DNA of 64,000 nucleotides from Muribaculaceae bacterium. GTDB lineage: Bacteria; Bacteroidota; Bacteroidia; Bacteroidales; Muribaculaceae. Under the pieces are notes generated by a model that had not been told where the DNA came from, did no database searches, and saw nothing but the letters and a program-made list of their open reading frames with translations. This document shows, piece by piece, positions 56,819-64,000 of the stretch. Location of the stretch: the NCBI GenBank assembly GCA_029061225.1, contig JAIDSM010000140.1, positions 1 to 64,000 on the forward strand. Reading direction: 5' to 3'. Both the position numbers and the translations under genes were made by a program. Each line of letters starts with the position of its first letter. Within the stretch, counting starts at the first letter, position 1.

Positions 56819-56850
56819 CAAATTTAAGAAAAAAAGATGAGATGGCGAAA
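56819..56850 (-). promoter_or_regulatory. Candidate promoter of the minus-strand EPS operon (TTTC-N20-TAAATTTG)
   Basis: Minus-strand match to -33/-7 with 20-nt spacing; about 190-nt leader. Confidence 0.5.
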
Positions 56851-56891
56851 TTTTCCCTAAACTTTTAATGTTCCCCTCGGTTTTCGTAAAA

Positions 56892-56932
56892 ATTAAGCGC
56901 TCCCCGTCTTTCGACAAGGAACGCTTTTCTAT
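56892..56932. terminator. Hairpin with T tract 5' of the EPS promoter
   Basis: aagcgctccccgtctttcgacaaggaacgctttt. Confidence 0.55.
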
Positions 56933-56947
56933 ATTAAGAGTTTTGTG

Positions 56948-57060
56948 TTATTTCGAGATTACTGTTTTCTTTCCGGCGACTATGTAGATGCCGGGAGCGA
57001 GGCTCTTCAGGTCGGCCTTGCTGCCCACGCGGACACCCTGCATGTTGAAGACTGCTGTAT
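56948..57060 (-). pseudogene. Relic of a secreted protein C-terminal sorting-type tail
   Basis: In-frame '...TAVFNMQGVRVGSKADLKSLAPGIYIVAGKKTVISK*' with no parent ORF upstream. Confidence 0.6.
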
Positions 57061-57073
57061 GCAAATATTTTGA

Positions 57074-57121
57074 TAAAAAATGCGCTTTGGCATGCATTTT
57101 TGCGATGCAGTGCCAAAGCGC
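57074..57121 (-). terminator. Intrinsic terminator of the M16 peptidase gene
   Basis: gcgctttggca-tgcat-loop-atgca-g-tgccaaagcgc; T run on the minus-strand transcript. Confidence 0.8.
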
Positions 57122-57164
57122 TGAGTGTATCAAGTGTAGCGTTAAAGACAAGAAGTCATTGAGA

Positions 57165-60077
57165 TCAGTATCCGAAGATATCTTCCTGCTTCAGTACCAC
57201 TACCTTGCCGAGTTTCTTAAGTGCGTCCATGTCGAGGTCTTCGACATCGCCGAGAATACAGTAATAGTATGTGCGTCCCTTTACGTTTTCCTTCTGGAAC
57301 TTCACTATATCCTCAAGCGTCATCGATGGGAGCGCCTCAAATACCTCGCGACGCGTATCGTGGTCATCCCCCATGTCCTGTGCGTTGATATATTCCCAAG
57401 CGATGTTGTCCTTGATAATGCGGTCGGTGCGCAGGCGAGCCTCAAGACCTTCCTTGGCGAGGTCAAACGCACGCTGGCTCTCAGGCATGTCGTTGATGAT
57501 CTCGTTGAATGCCTTGATGGCGTCATCCATCTTGTCGTTCTGGGTGGCGATCATCGAAGTATAATAGTAGGGGACATCTTGGTATGAGGGAGAATAATAT
57601 CCGGCGTTTGCCGAGTATGCCAGCGAGCGGCTCTCCCGCATCTCCTGGAATACGATGGCGTTCATGGAACTGCCGAAATACTCGTTGTATAGCTGGCGTA
57701 GCGGTTCGTTGACCGAGCCGTATTTCTCTCCGTTGTTGGAGAACATACGCATGTAAAGCTGCTTGGCTGGATAAGGAGCAACGAAAACGATTGTCTCTTC
57801 CGGCGATTTCAGAGGATATTTGTCGCTCTTTACCGTAGGACGTAGAGCTTCGATTCCTTTGCCGTGGTAGGAGTTGAGCGTAGCTAAGAATTCATCGGGC
57901 TTCATTCCTCCGTAGTAGATGATCCGGTGGTCGATGGTGTTGAGGTTTTTGATGGCGTCGATTACTTTCTGCGGATCCATCTCGCGCAAGTCTTTGGAAT
58001 GGAGCGCATCTGTGGCGGAGTTATGCTCACCGCGCATCATGTAGGTGGTAAGCATGCCGAAATTACGTCCCTGGTTCTTCTTGGCATTCTCTTCTGACTG
58101 GGCAATACGGTCTACAAGCGCGTCATATGCATCCTTGTCTACTACGGCATTGGCTATCAGGTCTTCCATAAGAGCCATAGCCCGGGGCATGTTCTCGCTC
58201 AGGCCGGAGAGAACGATATACGAACGTCGTCCGCCAGTGACGAACCTGAAATTGCAGGCAAGCGCATAAAGCTCGTCCTGAATCTGCTGAGCGGTCTTTT
58301 CAGGCGTACCGAGAAAATCAAAATAATCGGAGGCCACATCGAGCAGCGGATCCTGATCGGTGCCATAGTCGAAGATATAGGTAACCTGGAAAATGTCGTT
58401 TGAAGTGTTTGGCGTGTAGAGCACTTCCACCCCGTTGTTGGCCTTGAGTTTTGTAAGGTCTTTTTCGAAATCGACAAATACGGGTTCGATCGGCTTCACC
58501 TTGGAGTTGCGGATTTCAGTAAGGAATTCGCTTGTAGCGTCGCGGTTTGTCGCAATCGGTGTGAGTGCGGGCTTGGCGATCTTGAGTTCGTTGGGATCAT
58601 CGCCTTGACGCTTGTAGATGGCCACATAGTTTTGCGGTCCGAGATATTTGTTGGCCACGCGAACTACATCGTCTTTGGTCACTTTGTCGAGGTTGTTCAT
58701 ACGCTCCACAATCTCGCTCCACTCCTGACCGTTGACGAAAGCGTCCACATACATGTCGGCACGGCTGTCGTTGCTCTCAAGGGCACGCTGCTGTGCCAGC
58801 TTCTCATTGTTGACAATCGCCTGTATTAAAGACTCAGAAAAGTCTCCCGCGCGTAGCTTCGCCATTTCCGCGGTCAGTAGCTCGCGGACCTGGTCGAGTG
58901 TCTGTCCCGGTTTTGGCTGTCCGATCAGTAGGAATGCTCCTTGGTCGGCGAGATCATACATTCCGGCTCCGGTACCGAGAGTAAGCTGCGGAAGATTGAT
59001 GTCTACGTCAAGAAGGCCTGTCTTTCCGTTAGACAGTACCTCGGCTGCCACCTCAAGAGCCGGCATGTCCTCGCTTTTGACAGCCGGAGTGCGCCATGCG
59101 AGGTAGATGTTCTCAGCTTCCTTGCCGAGCACTTCAACATCGATCGGCGAGGTGATCGGATTGTCTACCGGGAAATTGAGTTCTGGAAGCACCGGATTGG
59201 GTTTCAGATGTCCGAAATATTTCTCGATGATGTCAACCATTTCGTCCGGATCGAAGTCTCCGGAGAGGCAGATAGCCATATTGTTTGGCACATACCATGT
59301 CTTGTGGTAATTCTTGACGTTCGTGATGGATGGATTCTTAAGATGTTCCTGAGTGCCGAGCACCGTCTGTGAACCGTATGGATGGCTTGGATACAGGGTA
59401 GCGAGCATCTTCTCGAACACCTTGCGGCTGTCTTTTGTAAGCGACATGTTCTTTTCCTCGTAGATGGTCTCCAGCTCGGTATGGAACCCGCGGATAACAG
59501 GGTTCTCGAATCGGTCGGCCTGAATCTTTGCCCAGTTCTCTATCTGATTTGACGGGATGTCCTCGACATAGCAGGTGACATCCTGAGAGGTGTAGGCGTT
59601 CGTGCCGTCCGCTCCGATTGCTGCCATAAGCTTATCGTATTCGTTGGGAATGGCGATAAGGGATGCCTGATAGCTGACGGAATCTATCTCGTGGTAGATG
59701 CGGGCCCGGGCAGCGGAATCCGTTGTGTTGCGGTAAGTCTCGAAAAGCTGCTCTATGCGGTCGAGCATCGGTTTTTCGGCAGCATAGTCCCGGGTGCCGA
59801 ATTTCTCAGTGCCCTTGAACATGAGATGCTCGAAATAGTGTGCGAGACCGGTGGTCTCGGCAGGGTCGTTCTTGCCGCCGACGCGTACGGCGATGTAGGT
59901 CTGAATGCGTGGTGCATCCTTGTTTACGGTCATGAATACCTTCAGCCCGTTGGGGAGGGTATACATCTTCGTTTCGAGAGGATCGTTGGGGACAGTCTGA
60001 AACTGTCGTGCTGCCGGAGCTGACGCTGCCAACAACAGCGCGGTTCCAAGCAGAATGGATCGAAATGAACGTTTCAT
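57165..60077 (-). CDS. M16-family (insulinase-like) zinc metallopeptidase, two-repeat
   Basis: 'GLAHYFEHLMFKGTEKFGTRDY' HxxEH; 970 aa; signal peptide. Confidence 0.96.
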   Translation of the reverse strand: MKRSFRSILLGTALLLAASAPAARQFQTVPNDPLETKMYTLPNGLKVFMTVNKDAPRIQTYIAVRVGGKNDPAETTGLAHYFEHLMFKGTEKFGTRDYAAEKPMLDRIEQLFETYRNTTDSAARARIYHEIDSVSYQASLIAIPNEYDKLMAAIGADGTNAYTSQDVTCYVEDIPSNQIENWAKIQADRFENPVIRGFHTELETIYEEKNMSLTKDSRKVFEKMLATLYPSHPYGSQTVLGTQEHLKNPSITNVKNYHKTWYVPNNMAICLSGDFDPDEMVDIIEKYFGHLKPNPVLPELNFPVDNPITSPIDVEVLGKEAENIYLAWRTPAVKSEDMPALEVAAEVLSNGKTGLLDVDINLPQLTLGTGAGMYDLADQGAFLLIGQPKPGQTLDQVRELLTAEMAKLRAGDFSESLIQAIVNNEKLAQQRALESNDSRADMYVDAFVNGQEWSEIVERMNNLDKVTKDDVVRVANKYLGPQNYVAIYKRQGDDPNELKIAKPALTPIATNRDATSEFLTEIRNSKVKPIEPVFVDFEKDLTKLKANNGVEVLYTPNTSNDIFQVTYIFDYGTDQDPLLDVASDYFDFLGTPEKTAQQIQDELYALACNFRFVTGGRRSYIVLSGLSENMPRAMALMEDLIANAVVDKDAYDALVDRIAQSEENAKKNQGRNFGMLTTYMMRGEHNSATDALHSKDLREMDPQKVIDAIKNLNTIDHRIIYYGGMKPDEFLATLNSYHGKGIEALRPTVKSDKYPLKSPEETIVFVAPYPAKQLYMRMFSNNGEKYGSVNEPLRQLYNEYFGSSMNAIVFQEMRESRSLAYSANAGYYSPSYQDVPYYYTSMIATQNDKMDDAIKAFNEIINDMPESQRAFDLAKEGLEARLRTDRIIKDNIAWEYINAQDMGDDHDTRREVFEALPSMTLEDIVKFQKENVKGRTYYYCILGDVEDLDMDALKKLGKVVVLKQEDIFGY

Positions 60078-60149
60078 AGGCTTGAATTTGGATTTAACTG
60101 CAAAGTTAATGAAAATTTCTTTACATAATACACCGTACGCGGATTTTTA

Positions 60150-60181
60150 TTTGCAGATGTCAGTTTTTCTTGCTAAATTTG
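60150..60181 (+). promoter_or_regulatory. Promoter TTTG-N20-TAAATTTG
   Basis: Exact consensus spacing upstream of ATG 60205. Confidence 0.75.
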
Positions 60182-60204
60182 CAAATCTCATAAAACTAAC
60201 CTAT

Positions 60205-62262
60205 ATGAAATCGAAACATTTCCTCACCTTTTCCGCATTCCTGTCTGCTGCATGTTTAGGGTTGGCTGCCGATGCCACACCTTCCAGAGCACTATGGGGC
60301 TCTGTCTGCGGACTTTCCAATGCGACTTCCAACAGTTCATCGCTTAACAAAATATTTGTCTCCTGGCGTATGCTGCCGGGCGACAATGCCGATACAGCCT
60401 TCGACCTCTACCGTAAGGTTGGCGAAAACAATGAATTCAAGATCAACGGTAAACCGATCAAGGCAACGAACTATCAGGACACGGGACTCTCGCTCACCAG
60501 TGCCGGCGATGTGACGTATCGTCTTACATACGCAGGAGAGGAGGAGACGCTATGCACTTACGTCATGAAGGAAGGTCAGCGACACAACGCTCTTCCATAT
60601 ATCTCCATACCTCTCACCTCGACACAGGATGTATGCGACATCGAAGGGATGCAATATCAGGCCAACGATGTCAGCGTAGGCGACCTTGACGGCGACGGAG
60701 AGATGGAAATCGTGGTGAAGCGTCTGCTGGCCCACGGCGAAAATGACGGCACTGGCGGTGGACAGTCGCCTAAGGAAGTGAACCATACACTTCTTTATGA
60801 GGCATATAAACTGAACGGCACCATGCTCTGGCGTATCTGCTCGGGACCGAATATTCTTCTCGGCAACAGCAGCTCCTTCGCTATCGCTGACTTTGACGGT
60901 GACGGACGTGCCGAGATGGCAATAAAGACAGGGGAAGGTACAGTCTTCGGCGACGGAATGGAGATCGGCGATACAGACGGCGACGGGAAGACCGATTACC
61001 GTGGCGGCGGCAACTATATCGGTGCCGGGCCTGAATTCTTCTCAATAGTAGACGGAATAACCGGCAAGGAACTTGCGCGCGCGGACTTCATCAAGCGGGG
61101 CACGAGCGAGGAGTGGGGCGACAATTACTTCAAGAGAGCCAGCAGCCTCCGTGTAGGTGTAGGAAACTTCGACGGCGAGCATCCATCCGTAATCCTCGGA
61201 CGCGGAGTATACGCCAAGTCGGTGATAGAAGCATGGGACTACCGTGACGGCAAGCTGACTCGCCGCTGGCATTTCAATACAGATGATAAACTGAAAGGTA
61301 AGGATGGCCTGTCCTATAGCAAATATGCCGGTCAGGGCAATCACTCCCTGAGCGTAGGAGATGTGGACGGTGACGGATATGACGAGGTCGTATATGGAGC
61401 GATGACAGTGGACCATGACGGCATAGGTCTCTATTCCTCGTGTCTTGGGCATGGCGATGCCCTGCATCTCGGGAAGTTCGATCCCTCGCGTCCGGGCCTC
61501 CAGATCTATTCATGCTTTGAGACGGGAAAGACTGAAGTGGCGCTTCGCGATGCGGCAGACGGAACTGTAATCTGGGACCACAAGAGCGCCACAGACGGAG
61601 ATATGGGACGCGCGCTGATAGCCGATATTGATCCTAAGTCGCCCGGGTGCGAGATGTGGTGGTATAAAAGTACGGTACGCGATATCAACGGCAACGAGCT
61701 ACCCGGAGATCGCGCGGGATATCCGGGTTCGACAAACTTCGCTATCTGGTTTGACGGCTCGCTCAACCGGCAGGTTTATACCGGCACTAAAATAGATAGC
61801 CGCAGCAGCGGCCGAGTGTTCACCGTCTACCGTTACGATGTCACGCATATCAACGGCACAAAGGAGAATCCCTGCTTCTACGGCGATATCCTCGGCGACT
61901 GGCGTGAGGAGCTTATATTCCCTACCTACGACAAGACCCAGGAACTGCGAATATTCTCGACATGGATTCCTACCAGCCACCGCATACCCTGGCTCATGAC
62001 CGACCATGTCTATGAAATGAGTGCCCTGAATCAGAATATCGGATACAACCAGCCGACACATACCGGCTACTACCTTGGCAGTGATTACGCTAATGACGAG
62101 GAGATATGGGCTGCTTCGGGAGCTACCAGCGGTGTTGAAACAATCAAGGCTACCGATGTAATATCGGATGATATATACTACGACCTTACGGGACGGCGTG
62201 TAGTCAATCCGGGAGCCGGAATATATATCCACAACGGACAAAAGATACTCGTGAAAGATTGA
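60205..62262 (+). CDS. Rhamnogalacturonan lyase family 11 (PL11)-like secreted protein
   Basis: 'DVSVGDLDGDGEMEIVVKR', 'AIADFDGDGRAEMAIKTGEGTVFGDG'; ATG at 60205; C-terminal 'YDLTGRRVVNPGAGIYIHNGQKILVK' tail. Confidence 0.92.
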   Translation: MKSKHFLTFSAFLSAACLGLAADATPSRALWGSVCGLSNATSNSSSLNKIFVSWRMLPGDNADTAFDLYRKVGENNEFKINGKPIKATNYQDTGLSLTSAGDVTYRLTYAGEEETLCTYVMKEGQRHNALPYISIPLTSTQDVCDIEGMQYQANDVSVGDLDGDGEMEIVVKRLLAHGENDGTGGGQSPKEVNHTLLYEAYKLNGTMLWRICSGPNILLGNSSSFAIADFDGDGRAEMAIKTGEGTVFGDGMEIGDTDGDGKTDYRGGGNYIGAGPEFFSIVDGITGKELARADFIKRGTSEEWGDNYFKRASSLRVGVGNFDGEHPSVILGRGVYAKSVIEAWDYRDGKLTRRWHFNTDDKLKGKDGLSYSKYAGQGNHSLSVGDVDGDGYDEVVYGAMTVDHDGIGLYSSCLGHGDALHLGKFDPSRPGLQIYSCFETGKTEVALRDAADGTVIWDHKSATDGDMGRALIADIDPKSPGCEMWWYKSTVRDINGNELPGDRAGYPGSTNFAIWFDGSLNRQVYTGTKIDSRSSGRVFTVYRYDVTHINGTKENPCFYGDILGDWREELIFPTYDKTQELRIFSTWIPTSHRIPWLMTDHVYEMSALNQNIGYNQPTHTGYYLGSDYANDEEIWAASGATSGVETIKATDVISDDIYYDLTGRRVVNPGAGIYIHNGQKILVKD

Positions 62263-62280
62263 TTATAAGTCATATTTAAA

Positions 62281-62315
62281 GCGCGGACGCACTCCATGTG
62301 TCCGCGCTTGTTTTT
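62281..62315 (+). terminator. Terminator of the PL11-like gene
   Basis: gcgcggac gcactccatgt gtccgcgc ttgtttttt. Confidence 0.85.
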
Positions 62316-62322
62316 TATGAAT

Positions 62323-62520
62323 TCAGATATTGTCATTTACGGAGAGCATGTAGCCGAAGCCACGCTGGTTGATGATGGAGATAGAAGTATCGTGGCGGAG
62401 AGCGCGGCGGAGCTTGTGGATATAGCCGTGAAGGGAGTTGCGGTTGCTTGGATCATCACGATGTGTAAAGTAAAACAGTGAACCGTCTCTGACGGTGTAA
62501 ATAATATTAGTTAATCGCCC
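62323..62520 (-). pseudogene. Relic of an OmpR/PhoB-type winged-helix C-terminal domain
   Basis: Minus-strand translation 'GRLTNIIYTVRDGSLFYFTHRDDPSNRNSLHGYIHKLRRALRHDTSISIINQRGFGYMLSVNDNI*', with an in-frame stop immediately upstream. Confidence 0.8.
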
Positions 62521-62678
62521 TCAAATCTGTCAATATTTTTTAGGGACAGTCATTAGGCAAATCTCCGAAAGAATTGGCTCAAAAGACGGAGAGGAAATTG
62601 ATGCTTTTACATGGATACTGGTAGTAAGATAGTCGATAGCGAGATGTAATCTCTGGAAAAAAGAGAAAGAATGATTTA

Positions 62679-62710
62679 TTTGGAAATGTGAAATTTATTA
62701 TTTAACTTTG
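62679..62710 (+). promoter_or_regulatory. Promoter TTTG-N20-TAACTTTG
   Basis: Exact consensus spacing upstream of ATG 62778. Confidence 0.75.
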
Positions 62711-62777
62711 CAGACATGGATGACTTGCATGGGAAAAAAGTCATTAATTTATAATTTCAGATTAATAAATGTAAATT

Positions 62778-64000
62778 ATGGTTAAGAGAGTTTTCGTGAC
62801 GCTATGTATGATAATGAGTGTTGTCAGTTTGGTAGCCGATAATTTTTCAGAGGGAAAAAATCTTTTTCTGCATGCCGATGCCAACAGTCAGTTCAGCTGG
62901 GCAGAGAGTGAATTTGAAAAGGCGTACCCGATGCTCTTGGCTGCCGCAGAAGAGGGGTATGGCGAGGCTGCTTATATGGCGGCCATGATAAGGTTAAAGA
63001 ATCTTGATGGTCAAGGCTACGATGCAGACAAAGCTTATGAATTGTTTTTATTCGCGGTAGAAAACGGTTATGAAAGAGGACGTGTCGAGCTTGGTGATTA
63101 TTGTATGACCTTAGGTGATGAGGAATTAGCCTTTAAGTATTGGAGTGAAGCATTAGACTATAATGAAAGGGATGCTTTGTCTAAAGTTTTCAGTGCGATT
63201 TGGTATGGGATCGGTACTGACGAAGACAAGCAGAAAGCAGCTCTGATGGCGAAAAACAATTATGAAAAGATTGCTTCTTCATCTGATGAAAACGGTCTTT
63301 CCGCATTGGGAACCCTTCTGCTTTATCCCGACCTTAGGGATCCAAAGTACAATAATAATTATGATGAGGAAGCTGCAGCTTTGTTTAATAAGACGGAAAA
63401 TCCCTATTTTATGCTTGTAGGTGCAGATATTTTAATTGACGGAAACAAAGAGTATTATAAATCAAGATTATTGAATAAAAGTAGTAATACCAATCAACTT
63501 ATTACAGATGTGATTAGAACTGCAGATATTCCTGATAGTATCAGAGCAAAGGCCTGCCTGAGTTATGCCCGGTTCAATGATAGGCTGAGCAAGTCATTCG
63601 CGTCGGACAATTCAGAATCTTTGAAATGGAACTATGGAATTACTCCTGGAGAGGCGTTGCTGTGGGCCGCGGACAATTATGGAGATGCGGAATCCATTGA
63701 GTTGGCGGCTCTATGGTATCGTCTAGGTGTGGGATTGCCTAAGAATCTTGTCAAGGCCAAGCATTATGAGGCTCTTCTTGATGAAAAATATCCTGAAAGA
63801 GCTAACAAGGGTATCATTCCTGCTGGTATGACTGTTGGAGAGGGAGAGATAGTGGAACAACCTGCTGAAAATGCAAAATTTCCGGGACCAGACGGTGCTA
63901 TGTCTCGATGGGTCGCTGCAACTCTTAATGATCCTGGAAATCAGGAAGGCGTTGTCGTGGTGGAGTTTATCATTGAACAGGATGGTTCAATCAGTAACAT
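62778..64000 (+). CDS. Sel1-like repeat protein with C-terminal TonB-like domain, truncated by the window end
   Basis: Manual translation MVKRVFVTLCMIMSVVSLVADNFSEGKNLF...; open to 64000; 'GEAAYMAAMIRLKN', 'GDAESIELAALWYRLGVGLPKN', ends 'VVVVEFIIEQDGSISN'; absent from the ORF track because it runs off the window. Confidence 0.8.
   Translation, partial: MVKRVFVTLCMIMSVVSLVADNFSEGKNLFLHADANSQFSWAESEFEKAYPMLLAAAEEGYGEAAYMAAMIRLKNLDGQGYDADKAYELFLFAVENGYERGRVELGDYCMTLGDEELAFKYWSEALDYNERDALSKVFSAIWYGIGTDEDKQKAALMAKNNYEKIASSSDENGLSALGTLLLYPDLRDPKYNNNYDEEAAALFNKTENPYFMLVGADILIDGNKEYYKSRLLNKSSNTNQLITDVIRTADIPDSIRAKACLSYARFNDRLSKSFASDNSESLKWNYGITPGEALLWAADNYGDAESIELAALWYRLGVGLPKNLVKAKHYEALLDEKYPERANKGIIPAGMTVGEGEIVEQPAENAKFPGPDGAMSRWVAATLNDPGNQEGVVVVEFIIEQDGSISN

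Noticed and set aside
56702-56917. 71-aa minus-strand ORF in the EPS leader
   Set aside because: No motif; overlaps the predicted promoter and lies in AT-rich leader sequence.
62296-62481. 61-aa plus-strand ORF
   Set aside because: It is the antisense of the OmpR-type winged-helix relic, which has clear family motifs.

Overview
Chromosomal segment of a Bacteroidales bacterium, probably Muribaculaceae-like by gene content (the lineage is inference). It is densely coding, with about 60 recognisable genes. Housekeeping genes include secDF, yidC, pckA, thyA-folA, rsmA, class II fba, fumarase, rbfA, aroQ, dgkA, meaB and nnrD. There are isolated pectin/xylan-type CAZymes (GH28, acetylxylan esterase, PL11-like), two toxin-antitoxin-type modules near the left end, and one tRNA-Pro. 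A split exopolysaccharide/O-antigen gene set lies at about 27.7-34.5 kb (+) and 43.8-56.6 kb (-, including rfbACDB). Promoters match the Bacteroidetes TTTG-N20-TAnnTTTG pattern in several intergenic regions. The most unusual signal is in the intergenic DNA: at least 14 arrays with strict 7-bp periodicity, built from several different heptamers (AGTCTTN, ATTCATA/ATGCATA, ATTGAGA, TTAACCC, GTAAGTC). Many start exactly at a stop codon. Several are arranged as inverted arms around a central hairpin or GC-rich cargo. No annotated feature type explains this pattern. Other items include a structured secDF leader, covarying mini-hairpins, a relic of an OmpR-type DNA-binding domain, and a relic of a secretion-sorting C-terminus. 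All calls come from reading the sequence and ORF translations; no searches were run.
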